Below, piece by piece: positions 47,106 to 57,987 of a stretch of DNA of 64,000 bases. Origin of the DNA: Plasmopara viticola (lineage: Eukaryota; Oomycota; Peronosporomycetes; Peronosporales; Peronosporaceae); NCBI GenBank assembly GCA_001695595.3, contig MBPM02000006.1:62001-126000 (forward strand), written 5' to 3'. Numbering within the stretch: position 1 is the stretch's first letter; each line of letters opens with the position of its first letter. Made by a program: the position numbers and the translations under genes. The notes beneath the pieces were generated by a model, which did no database searches, had not been told where the DNA came from, and worked only from the letters and a program-made list of their open reading frames with translations.

Positions 47106-47114
47106 CACTCCCAC

Positions 47115-47579
47115 TCACTGTTGTTGCTCCCTCAGCTCGCTTGCTGTGATGCTTCTGCTGGTACGGAAATACTCGAATCGCTTGAAGCCGAGTGCCTTCG
47201 TAGGAATGTCAGCCAATTGATACTGCGTTTCCTTGTAGACCACCTTGATCTCACCTGATGTGACCTTCTCTCGGATAAAGTGGTGGCAAAGATCCACGTG
47301 TTTCGTGCGTGCGTGGTATTCATTGTTCGTGGCGAGTGCGATCGCTCCTTCGTTGTCTTCATAAACGAAAGTGGGTGATTCTGTGCTTATCCAAGGTCTG
47401 ACATCATCATACGTGCCCACAGCATTTCTTAAGTGCATAAACTCGATGCCATATACTCTGCTTCGGAAGTACTCAATGTTACAATACGCTGATACTTCGA
47501 CTTGAATACTACAGTTCCACCGCTGAGTATCAAAAGGACACCAGACACCGAGCGCCGATTGTCTAAATAACTTCCCCAA
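47115..47579 (-). pseudogene. Copia RNase H
   Basis: Contains the typical Copia end: S-x-x-E-Y-x-like start (degenerate), A-R-T-K-H-V-D-L-C-H-H-F-I-R-E near the middle, and L-A-D-I-P-T-K-A-L at the end. The frame is open for 154 codons, but one part of the catalytic region is frame-broken near 47480. Confidence 0.7.
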
Positions 47580-47700
47580 TAGGCGTCACTATACGCAGTG
47601 AGCTAATGTTGAATGGGTTGACAGCCGTTGTGTAACACGAGGTTACTCGTCGTGAGGAGGTAGCTCAGTACCGTGATGAGTGCCTTCCATTGTTGAGTGC

Positions 47701-48695
47701 CTAGGTTGGCAGCGAACGTCCCAATTGACTTAACGAAACCGATGAGTCAGATTTTGTGGTCGTTCCAACAAACATCAGCCGTCCAAGTAGCTGGCGGTAT
47801 GCGATTTGACTCATGGCTTCTCTCTCTGCATACGTCTTTGGGCTGTCATCGTCTGACAACTCGGTACTTATGTCACATGGGTTAGTCATACGCTGAGCGT
47901 GTACTTGGCGACACCTCTCGGCGGTCTCATCGATGTAGTTTTGTTGTGTAATATAGATTACTCTTTTTTTACACTTTCAGTTGGTATCCATGCCGAGTAG
48001 TCATTTTACTGGACCGAGATCCTTCATTTGACAGCGTCGACCTATTGCGTTCTTGATGTCCCGGTTCATGCTTTGTAACTTCGCAGCCACTACCATGTCA
48101 TCAGCATAGAGACACACATACGCCCAGTTAACACCGTCTTTCTTCTTGTAGACGCACCTGTCACCACCACATGCGACGAAGCTCATCCCCTGCAATGCAT
48201 TGTGGATGGTTTTGTTACAGGCGCTTGCAGCTTTCTTCAGTCCGTTCAGTGCACGCTTGAGCTTGAGAACGTTTCCTCTCTCGATTTAGGTGGCTCAAGG
48301 TTTGCCTATTCATCGAGGTCTGCGTTGAGATGAGCAGTGTCGACATCGACTTGATCTTATGATATATCCCGCCGCACAACCCACTGATAATAGTATCCTG
48401 ATGGAGTTTATGTTGGCTACTGCTGCATATGACTCGAAGAAGTCCACACTTAATATCTATAGTAGAAGTGCCACTAATCGCGCTTTGTTACATCCATCAG
48501 TCCTTTTTGCCCGGACAAACTTGCAGCCAACTGTCTTCATTCCTGGTTGGCGCTTGACGGATGTTCACGTCTTGTTTCGCTTGTGTGCCTCGAATTCTTT
48601 CTCAATGGCTTTGCTCTAGTGTTGGCTCTCTGACTCGTTCACAGCCCCATCGTACGATTGTGGAAGATCTCGTGCTGCCATGGCAACCTCTTCCA
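47701..48695 (-). pseudogene. Copia reverse transcriptase remnants
   Basis: The frame at 48001-48195 carries the catalytic Y-A-D-D (L-Y-A-D-D-M-V-V). The frame at 47701-47889 carries the thumb region with Y-R-Q-L-L-G-R-L-M-F. Between and upstream of these the ORF is interrupted, so the enzyme is not functional. Confidence 0.7.
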
Positions 48696-50304
48696 TCAAC
48701 GCCGTATCACTATCCAGTCGTGAACATTCTGTTGGTCTTTCGCTGTCCTTACTCCTTTTGTTTTCGTTGTAACCATCGTACACAACGATGTCACCTCCGT
48801 ATTGTCCTCTACACCACCTTTGATCGTGAGTGAGTTTGGTTGTTTAATCATTGGTGCATCTCTAACTTTCTCTCGTTGCACAAATCCATCGCTCCCACTG
48901 ACGACGTCAGCAAGAAAACGTCGCTGGAACTCAGAATGGCTCCTACGTGTGACATGAGGTCGGTCGGAAAATAATATCGTGTTGGAGTCGACTTGGTCGT
49001 TATAGCAGAGTTTTCGATGGCAAAGTCTTTGTTGTATCTGTTGCAGGTTCACCTTGAAATTCGTGATATTCATCTGTCCATGTGGTTCACTGACAATTCG
49101 TTCATGGCTATTATTCGGTGAGTTCATCTTAACATCGTCGTCGGCCGGTTGTTCCTCCACCACCGCATCATCATTGGCATTTTGTAGATCACTAAGTTTA
49201 CAGTCCACCACGTCATTGTCCTTAAATTTGATCACCAGTGTTGTCGTCGCTGCTTTGTTTGTGTTGTCTTTGTATATGCCGCCTACCTCTCGTGCATCAA
49301 GGACGACCGCTCGACTCACTTTGACAGTGTTCGTTTCAAGATCGAGTACCTTGTACCCCTTCGTGTTGTATGCATACCCTAGCAGCATGCAGTGATAGCT
49401 CATCACATCGAACTTCGTGCGCTTGAAAGCATCAATATGTGCATGACCTAACGACCCGATTACGCGCAGATGCTGTAGCTGGGGTTTCATTTTGAAGCAC
49501 AATCCAAATGAATTCATGGTCTTGTTGTTGCTGTTTGTGCTCCGATTGATTTTGTACCCTGCCGTGTTCACGGCTTCGGCTTACCACTTCGTGGCTACGC
49601 ATTTGTAGTGCATCATGCTTCTGGCTTTCTCCAAAGTCAACCGATCATGCGGTCCGCGACGCCATCCTGCTGCGAGCTGTATGCCACAGTCTTATAATGC
49701 ACGATCTCATTATTGTTACAGATCGCTGTCAAGCGCTTGTTCTTATATTCGACACCGTTGTCAGTACGCAGGACTTTGATCGTCGTTCCACACTGTTGCT
49801 CCATCTCATTTTTGTACTCGATGAACTTCGAAGTTACCTCACTCTCCGCCTTAAAAAAAACCCAGTTATAAATCCAGACGAAGGTCACCACATGGCGTGA
49901 CCCACCTTTGGTTTTTGTTTTCATTGGTCCAATGACGTCTGAGAGGACAAGTTGCAGCAGTTGCGTTGTCTTTTTCTTCGGCTCTTTGAGAAAGCTAGCT
50001 ACAGTCATCTTGTCTTGCAAGCATCCACCACACAGTTTTTGTATACGGTCGTCGTCACGTTTGGTAGCCCTTCGGTGGCCGTTTGCATCTTCTCGAACTT
50101 GTTGTAGCTTGTGTGGCCAGTTCTTGCGTGCCACAGCTCCCACTCGTCATTTTTGTTCTCATGCGCCACTAACATCGCGTATCTGTGCTCCATCGTCAGC
50201 GTGTACACTTTTCCATTGCGTTTGACCAAGATCATATGCTCATTTTGTTTTGTAAATCCCACAGTAAGTTTCACCGAAGTGAACGTCATGCCCGTGTTGG
50301 ACAA
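48696..50304 (-). pseudogene. Copia integrase (broken in two)
   Basis: The GAG-pre-integrase region has E-L-W-H-A-R-T-G-H-T-S at about 50130-50160. The core has L-S-D-V-I-G-P-M near 49930 and R-T-D-N-G-V-E-Y near 49760. The C-terminal part (48696-49571) has the H-L-R-V-I-G-S-L and L-G-Y-x-x-x-x-K-G-Y-K-V-L landmarks. Stops around 49570-49640 separate the two halves. Confidence 0.72.
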
Positions 50305-50439
50305 TCTTAGCTATGGACAGCAACTGTCTGTCCTGCTTTGGGATGTGGAGCACATCTCGCATGGTCACCATTGTTCCATTCTCACAGCGAAACCGAACAC
50401 TATTTTGGTCGATGGCTTTCACGCCAGCACCATCCGCAA

Positions 50440-51260
50440 CAATACTTGTATGGGATGTTTCAAATCTTGATACTTAGGGAAATCTTCTTTGGAAGGTGTC
50501 ATATGAGACGAGGCTTCGCTATGCATTAACCATCTTTCTATTTTTCCCGTGTGTACCGTGAATACCATTTGTCCTTACTGCCTAAGGGACATTTAAACTG
50601 CTTGTGTCTCACTTTGTGACAGCGGTGACATTTGCTACGGATTGCTTGCTTCTTCTTCGCATTGTCCCCACTATTGCGTTATTACCGTGTGCTGCGTTCG
50701 CGACCATGAACACGACCGACTAAAAAAGCACCATCAGCGACTTCTTGAATTTGCTTCCTCTCGTATATTTTAGGAGCTTCTCCTTGACATCCACCATCGT
50801 TAAATCAACAGAGTTATCAATGATCGCCATTGAGATTTCATACATAACCGGCAAGCTACCAAGCAGGATAGTCATCTGGTGAGCTCCATCTACCTTATTA
50901 CCAACCGCCTCCGTGCTTAGTACAAACTCGTCGAAACGATCGAGGTGGCTAGCCATAATGTTGCACTCTTCCATACGAAAGTGGTGCAGTCGCCGCGTAA
51001 GTGTGACTCGGTTCTGGAGGTTGCATTTATTGTAGTGGTCTCACAGAGTATCCCAAAACGTCTTTTGCAGTGCGTACATGGCAAATCTTGGACTGGTGTT
51101 TAACCTTGATCCCTTTTGCGATGATGGCGTACGATTTTATGTCCTTGACCTTCCAATCGACCGTCGTCTCGTCCTCTGACTTCATTTCTAGAATATGATC
51201 AGGCCCCTTCGCACGAGCGTCATCTTTATTTAAATATTCAGTGGTAAAGCAGGTCGTCGG
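50440..51260 (-). pseudogene. Copia gag and protease
   Basis: Gag pieces include 50720-50974, with L-G-S-L-P-x-x-Y typical of the UBN2/retrotran_gag family. A CCHC knuckle (C-H-R-C-H-K-V-R-H-K-Q-F-K-C) lies near 50600-50640. The protease site near 50520-50540 reads W-L-M-H-S-E-A-S-S-H-M. Compared with the family consensus W-L-L-D-S-G-A-S-x-H-M, the catalytic Asp is His and the Gly is Glu, so the protease is dead. Confidence 0.68.
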
Positions 51261-51325
51261 GCTTCTTCATCATTCTCTCCTTTTGCAAACAGTCAGGTGA
51301 GGTTTGGGCTCATAACCTAATAAGT

Positions 51326-51490
51326 AGACGGTAAATTGGAAAGTATGTTAATCACGCTGTTATCTCCCATGCGGTGTTCATAACATTCAAGATGCTTCGC
51401 CTGTCTGTTCTAAAGCCTTCATACTCCATCATGTCTCATCAGATGTCCCGTCACATGGTCGTCGTCAACCCATTACCACGATAAGCTTTT
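51326..51490 (-). repeat. 5' LTR of the Copia element (outer end eroded)
   Basis: Pairs with 46908-47070. Similarity fades beyond about 51480, so the outer 30-40 bases are lost or diverged. Confidence 0.7.
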
Positions 51491-53950
51491 CTTCCAGACC
51501 TCTAATGCATTGTCGTGGTGGTAGATAATATAGAAAGGTTACAGGAGGATCTTTAATCGTAGTTTTTTCTCATTCAAATCCCAGCGCTGACATGTCGACT
51601 CTTCTTGAAGGAGCAAATTTCGTCAGTAACGAAAGCCCGCGTTGCATATTTCAAGGGCTTTAAAGGGTCGCGAAAAAATAGTGTTTTGATAGCAAACGCA
51701 ACGCTTATCCTCAGTAAAGGTCGATGTGCCCTACTGGTCGAGTACTTATCCTTATAGAGAGGATTCAAATGTTACACATCATGGCCTAGAAACTGACAGT
51801 TCTCGAAGAAGGAACAGCAGCGCGGATGCGCTCGTTCTATAATCGAATTTACGAGTTTTTTTAATCTTTTAAGACCTAGATAGACATCACGATTTTAGGA
51901 AATTTTTCTCGCTGGCACACAATGCGACCAAGTGGAACTGGCTGACTTATCTCTTTCGAGAAAACAATGGAAAAGTCAATTTAGGTCGACTTGCTAGTGA
52001 AAACTATGCAAGCACACATTTGGTTAAATCAACTTGGGTGTGGGTGTTAAGATTGTCACCAGCGCACAGTCATTTTTAGCTTAAAAAAACGCCATGTAGG
52101 CATTAAGCCTAGGACTGCCGTGGTTAAAACAGCACGAGCCCTGGATCAATCATTGGGAAAGTCGTAGTTGCCAGCTATCCAGATTGGCGCGACAGAAGTT
52201 TGGTCAGTCAAGTTCTCACCCATGCTAAGCTTTTAGCATTAATTAAAGGAAGCTTGTTGACAGTATGAGCCCAAAGTTCTTACCGAGAGCTTCAAAAGCG
52301 CAGAATTTTCACAAAAGATTGCTACAGCTTTTGTGGGCCACTGAGCGGGTGATGGGGTTTCGCTGACAGGACCGTCTGTCAAAGATGCTAAACTTAACCC
52401 CTCTAGAAAAGTTAAACATAGCTTCACATGTGAGTCGCATAGTGCTATAACAAAACATCGAAAGCGCACAACATAGGTACAAAAACAAGATGGTAACATT
52501 GGACTGCAGGTGGTTAGCGAAAATCGTCTTCAGCAATTATTGATAACTCTGCTAGACGAGAAAGGGGACGCAATACTAAGCTTATTCTGAATGATCCCGT
52601 GGCGATGTGGACATAGCTCAACTATTCTTTATATGCGTTCTTACTGCCAGAGATGTCAGAGTTTGTTTTTTAAGTTTGCAATGGGCTCAGAGCTACTGGG
52701 TTGATGGCTGGATTTAAAGCAAAACATATCAGCGGTGGTGTTCTTTAAAACAGAGGCCTTTCTTAGACAAAAAAGAAATTTTTTTTAAACACGAATAAAT
52801 CTTGGATCAACATAGATATCTCCAAATATAGAAAATAAAATCAACCATTACAAAAAGTATCATAATAAAGCGAAATGAAAAGTATTAGAAACAGGAGCAG
52901 GGTCTTGCATATATTCTCATTACTAAGAAAACTAACGGGTGCAAATATCATTTTCGTGGTGCTGGTTTCCAATTTAAGAATTGTATAGCTGTCGGTAGCA
53001 GAGATCCTATCATGCGGACTAAGTTCTTCCTCTCCGCTCCACCGACAAGAAGTTTCCCTAATTATGCGGGCGCCAACATCTCCATTCAAAAATCTTCGCG
53101 GGACCAAATTCACCTCAACGGCCTCTATCGGGATAATGTGCTCTTGCTTGCCACTGCTAATGATGCTTCGCTTGGTGATTCTTAAGCTTGTCAAGAATTG
53201 ACAGTAGTTAGTGACTATACTGTAGAATCCATTACGAAATTCCGGAGACAAATTGATTCCCTACATAATTGTTACCCGCACTCGAAAGAATGAGGCAGGG
53301 CAAGTTGTTTTAGTTGATCGATTCAGTTATCATTACATGTTTGGGGAGTGATTTTCAGTAATGTAGGCCGTCAATCCCTTCAGCTTGTAGATACAAGAAT
53401 GATATTTCTCCTCCATTGCATCAGAGCAAAGAAGCTTGAGCGTTGCCCAACCTCAAAGCTCGTCGTCCTTCCGATGAGCTTAGAGGTTAACGTTGCTTCT
53501 TACTGTTGTGACATGTGTTTTCAGGACGAGAAGCACTCAGGTGAAGTCAGTCTCGTAGATGAATACCATACAATTCATGTAAGAGTATAAATGCTATACG
53601 CACTTGGTCATCTGTGCTGGCTGCTCGTGGTCTTTTCTCCCTCCTTGGTATAAATAAAAAATCTACTTCAACGATAAAGGCTATAAGCTTTACCAGGTTA
53701 CACTCCACAATAGGTGCTACCTTTGGAGCTATTAGAGCCTGTGCTGCCTGAGCTTTAGCGCATAAGTTTTTGCTCTTAGAGACCAAACGCCTTGGCGCGT
53801 TTTGGCTCCTTCACATCTGTGAGGATTTCGGTCGACAATTTGTTCGGATCGACTACAGGGTCACACATCACACTGCACAGAGGTGGCGTGCAAAAAGATA
53901 CGATTTCTTCTTCCCAGTTCAAAAAGAATCGATGTGGACAATACTTATGT
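51491..53950. other. 2.5 kb gene-free stretch
   Basis: AT-rich, short frames only. A minus frame at 52841-53251 has no recognised motif. Bases 51840-51870 resemble 1240-1260 (ATCGAATTTACGAG), a hint of the same dispersed repeat family. Confidence 0.4.
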
Positions 53951-53953
53951 AGA

Positions 53954-54255
53954 TTACAAATCACTTTCGTTGTCTAGCTTGTCCATCTCATTGTCTATTT
54001 CAAGACATACCGATGGTTCTTTTTCACTTTTTGAAGTCGCTGTTTTCCAGTGACATTTTCCTTTTCTAAGCTTAAAGGCTCTTTACTTGAATACTTTTCG
54101 GGCGCCTGTCTTGTACTTTCCGCCGATTTTCTAAAGTCGAGAATTTCTGAGCTTTGCAGCATACAAAAGTATATGTATATAGACGGGGTTGTGTACAAGC
54201 TGGTTTCCCGTTGCTTACGGGACTCGAACTCAAAACATTTCCTTCCACGTTGCAA
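53954..54255 (-). pseudogene. Charged C-terminal coding remnant
   Basis: One minus frame (54255-53995) is open and Lys/Glu/Ser rich (Y-S-S-K-E-P-L-S-L-E-K-E-N). An overlapping frame continues as an acidic tail (S-E-K-E-P-S-V-C-L-E-I-D-N-E) to a stop at 53954-53956. Two adjoining frames with the same composition suggest one disordered protein tail with a frameshift or a missed splice. Family unknown. Confidence 0.28.
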
Positions 54256-54299
54256 GCGGCGGGAAGATGCACTACCCGTACGATTCTACTGAGCAAAGT

Positions 54300-55440
54300 T
54301 CGTGGGAGGTGCGTGCTGCGACCTCGTCAACGCTATGAAGTGCTTTCGTAAGCCTTATGTCTCAAAAGTGCAAAAAAGGGTTTTATATCTGTATTTGCAG
54401 AAAATGCAGAAAAATAGTGATAATCTTCCACGGCTGCGTACGTTATATACAAGTCGTTTACCAATGCAGCAGTCGCGAAGCCACGGCCCTCCTATCCCAT
54501 ATCTCGTCCGACGTTCTATAAACTAAAGAAAACATCATGACAATTAGGTTGGTACGTTGTTTTGTTAAACAAAACTAATTATTGCGCGATCCATAGTTTT
54601 ATTACATATCTAAAAAACTACCTGCACGATGCTAAATTGGAGCAGCAATTTTACTAATACGACGCGACATCTTTATGGTAATTATAGCCACAATTCTTGG
54701 TCTTTGTGTGTACTATGTGTATGTCCACCATCATGGGCTGGGTAAAAAACACATGCACCGCTGGTAAGAAAACACATGTCGTGCATAGACCGACTGCAGC
54801 CTGGCGTCAGACTCATGGGTGCATGGCGTGCCCGACTCACGCCACCTGTCTTGCAGCAATTCTAAATGCGGCTTCATGGTCGGACCGACTGTTTAATGCC
54901 GAAGCATGGATTTTTTGACCGCTTCAAACGCCAGCCATAATTTTAAAATACATGTACACAGTAAACCAATCATTGAACCGATACGAATAGAGGACGTTGG
55001 CTTTACCATGCAATGCCGTAAAACTCTGCACTACATGAGCGTGGCGTGAGCATACACCGTTACGAAAAGCATAAGTGCATAGGTAACAATATCCAGTGTG
55101 AGCATGCAGATCAGATGCGCTTGCGCACCATCTCGTCGTACGTGCACATACACTGTGTGAAGAGCTGTGTGACTCTGCTCTTCCACAAGCCGCCGTCTGG
55201 GCCTGGCAAACTGGCAAAAGGCCGATGCCCTAACGTTATGGTTAGGGGGTGGATTTACGGACTATCATACCTGCTAAAATCAAGTGTTTTTCCTGTCAAA
55301 CACTGTCTGGTAGCCTTGAGCCATTTGGTAGAGCTGGCATCCGCCTCTTTTGGTGGTGAGTAGCACGGCTGCCATTGTACATTTCGCTCGCTCTTCTCCA
55401 AGCAATTAGGCGTACCCTACAACAGTCGCTCACAGCATAG
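54300..55440. other. Intergenic, upstream of the third PX gene
   Basis: No coding region is supported. The last few hundred bases, with higher GC, are probably the promoter and leader of the PX gene that starts at 55441. Confidence 0.4.
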
Positions 55441-55950
55441 ATGCCGTACGAAAGTTTCATTCCGCAGCAGCAGGTGGAAATCACCGGAGTCGTACAAGAT
55501 GCTTCCACCAACGCGTGGATGTACGTACTTCGCGTACGTCGCGGCAACACGAGCACGTTCTCGTCGCTATGTGGTCTTAAAGAGGACGGTTTTAGTCATG
55601 AATACGTCATCAGCAGGCGTTTCAGCGAGTTCAAGCAACTTCACACGGCGCTCGTCCCCGTTATGGGGGACGTGCTCACGTCGTTACCGGCAGACGGACT
55701 CATGACGCTCATCATGGCCGACAACCAGGCACTTCTTGATCAACGCCGCGAAGTCCTCACTCAAATTGTCATGGATATTCTAAAACACCCCGTTGCGCGT
55801 GACTTGCCGGACGTACTCGAGTTTCTAGGGCACGAGTCCATTAGCGCCAAAGTGCTTGCACCGCTGTCGGGCCAGTGCACAGGGTCTATTCACAAAACAT
55901 CGAACTTTGAGTGGATGGCACCGTGTCGAACGTCTATTCTATCGTTGTAA
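55441..55950 (+). CDS. PX-domain protein, paralogue 3
   Basis: Encodes 169 residues, intronless, starting M-P-Y-E-S-F. The PX core has S-R-R-F-S-E-F-K-Q-L-H at about 60-70 and S-L-P-A-D-G-L downstream. It is nearly colinear with paralogue 2 over the first 157 residues (identical runs such as H-P-V-A-R-D-L-P-D and L-G-H-E-S-I-S-A-K-V). It then ends 25 residues sooner. It lies in opposite orientation to paralogue 2, 11.5 kb away, with the Copia element between. It probably binds phosphoinositides on endosomes. The early stop may be a truncation. Confidence 0.82.
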   Translation: MPYESFIPQQQVEITGVVQDASTNAWMYVLRVRRGNTSTFSSLCGLKEDGFSHEYVISRRFSEFKQLHTALVPVMGDVLTSLPADGLMTLIMADNQALLDQRREVLTQIVMDILKHPVARDLPDVLEFLGHESISAKVLAPLSGQCTGSIHKTSNFEWMAPCRTSILSL

Positions 55951-57957
55951 CATCGCAGCACCATGCACCACATTTTGAAGTTTGTCGCATCAGACGTAGA
56001 ATAGTATTTAAAGAAAGTAGCTTTGAGAGACGCGCGCTATCAATGGAATCAATTAATCTGCCTAGACAATTACTGTGTTGCAATTTATGCATTACCGTCC
56101 CAACCCTTAAGCAAGAAGGCAATCACTGTAATTCTTGCGATAGAAGAGACATCGTGCAGCAATACCTTTTGTAGCTGCAGTCGCGACGTTTTCGCAAAGC
56201 TGATTGTCACGGCATTGCTTTGTTATAGGACGGCGTATAGCATTCGTAAGAAGATTGGCGCTAGCGACCTGAGCGTCGACGTTAGCACGTCAATCGAATA
56301 GGTGCTAGCGGCATAATAGTCTCATAAGTTATACTCAAAAATTTGACACGTTTGCTACCCATACTGATTGATCTGTCTTCAGCTTTGCTGTCCGCTCTTT
56401 GATTTCTCGCATTAAGGTGCCCATGTTTCGTACTCTTTTTCACAAAAACACTATTTGGCGCTCATGTCCATGCGTCAAGCTCAGAATTTGGCGCTAGTGT
56501 CCATAGCCAGGTTCAAGAAGGTTTTAAAGCTAGCAATTCTTAGACCTTACAAAGGACTACCTTTCTTTTGGTACGAATAAAGAGGTACGGTGTGAGATTG
56601 TATTGGCCGTTGTAACAAATGTGGTAAAATAACAGTTAGAAATTCTCCACTGTTATTTTACCACGTTAATTACAACGGCCACTACAATCTCACGTAGGAT
56701 GCCCACCCATTCTGAGTGGACCTAAGTAACCGCTGTTGTTGATGGGCTGCGTGACCTGCCCATGGACGCAAGTTCTTACCCCGTAGTAAGTCCTCAATAT
56801 CAAACCGACACGTCCGACAAAGGGTAGAGCCTCGAAGACAGGGCAATGGCGTCGAGCAGTACACCCATCTCCTCGGGCCCTCCCCTATGTATTAAGAATA
56901 ATAGAAGTAATATTGCAATTGTCTGTATATTAGCAGATTTATGATTTATTGCCGGTACATCGGCGCAAACCATCAGTGTGCCAATACACTTGGGCCAAGA
57001 TGCGTGATATACTAGGTAAAGTGCCTGCAAACATGTTATTTGCTTGGTCGAGAGAACTTTGCCAGCAGTTGCGTACTATAACTATTGCAATCATCCGCAA
57101 ACTTAGGCCAGCTGCGATCAGACGATACAAACATGTATGTTGACAAGGATCATGTAATGTATTTAGATCCGACTATAGCTATCAGAAGCCTATTCCACTT
57201 GAAAGGCGCAATAATTTTCTGACAAGCTATATAACAATAAAGTACAAAAGTGCGAAAAGTACGACTTAAATTGTACTCGCAATTTTGCACAAGAAGCAAT
57301 TCCAGACTTCACGTTGTAGCCGTACACTTAACTTCCATTTGGCATCACGTCGCGGGCAAACCTTTTAAAGCAAGTCGATAATGACGTAGATATCCAAGCC
57401 AACGACGCGTTCGACACTATATTTTAATCGTAGCCTCTTCTGCGTGAAAGCTGTAATCTGTCAATTACACGAGTCCGAGACCTCAAGGTGCAAGTTAGAG
57501 TAAGAAAATTCATCTATCATTCGTATTGCAAAAGAGGCAACGTTTTACAAGCACACTGACGGTCGTCCCACTGCCGCAATCAACGAATAATACAGACGAC
57601 AACGTCAAAGGCTCGACGTGTGGCGATGACTGAATCGGTGATTGCTTGTAAAGTACTACGGAGTTCATTCGTATGACCTCTTAGACGACGCGCCAAAAAC
57701 GAATTGCTTCATGCGACATGCAAAAAATGCGGATTGTAAAATAGAAATCCGTCCGCACAGCTGTCTCCATCCCTGTCAAACGTTTTTGCTAGCTTTTAAA
57801 AGGTTATTCTTCTTCTCAGCCCACGGCCATTTGCAATACGGGCAAAAACTTATATCTGTTGACTCGGGACCAGTAAAACCGATGAATTGCTACATCGTGT
57901 TATGCGGATTGCAAAAGTTGTACAGACCAATAGAATAAATTTGCCTTCTATCCTTCC
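55951..57957. other. Intergenic, with one hairpin repeat
   Basis: Only short frames. The hairpin at 56592-56693 is listed separately. The last 100 bases lead into the FYVE-PH-SEC14 gene. Confidence 0.4.
56592..56693. repeat. 102 bp foldback (MITE- or LTR-end-like) repeat
   Basis: Two arms of about 43-45 bases, each running from GTGAGATTGTA through TTGGCCGTTGTAA or its equivalent to GGTAAAATAACAGT. They mirror one another around a 12-base centre (TAGAAATTCTCC). Arms have a few mismatches. It could be a foldback transposon or two LTR starts joined head to head. Confidence 0.8.
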
Positions 57958-57964
57958 TCACTTC
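57958..57964 (+). promoter_or_regulatory. Inr-like element of the FYVE-PH-SEC14 gene
   Basis: TCACTTC matches YCAYTYY and sits 24 bases before the ATG at 57988, as expected for oomycete starts of transcription. Consensus match only. Confidence 0.4.
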
Positions 57965-57987
57965 TTGAAAACCGCGCAACAATTGGT

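Larger units (their letters stand above)
46908..51490 (-). mobile_element. Decayed Ty1/Copia LTR retrotransposon
   Basis: On the minus strand the order is 5' LTR (about 51326-51485), gag, zinc knuckle, protease, integrase, reverse transcriptase, RNase H, 3' LTR (about 46908-47105). Integrase before reverse transcriptase identifies Copia. LTRs share tracts such as GACGGTAAATTGGAAAGTAT and TCATCAGATGTCCCGTCAC. They differ at several positions, so the insertion is not recent. Stops and frameshifts break most domains. The site just inside the 5' LTR reads GGTTATGAGCCC on the minus strand, a possible primer-binding site. Confidence 0.88.

Noticed and set aside
54210..54290. tRNA-like B-box (GAGTTCGAGTCCCG, minus strand) with a possible GCA anticodon
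   Set aside because: The T-arm stem does not pair, the acceptor stem is poor and the D-arm is atypical. At most a decayed tRNA-derived SINE.
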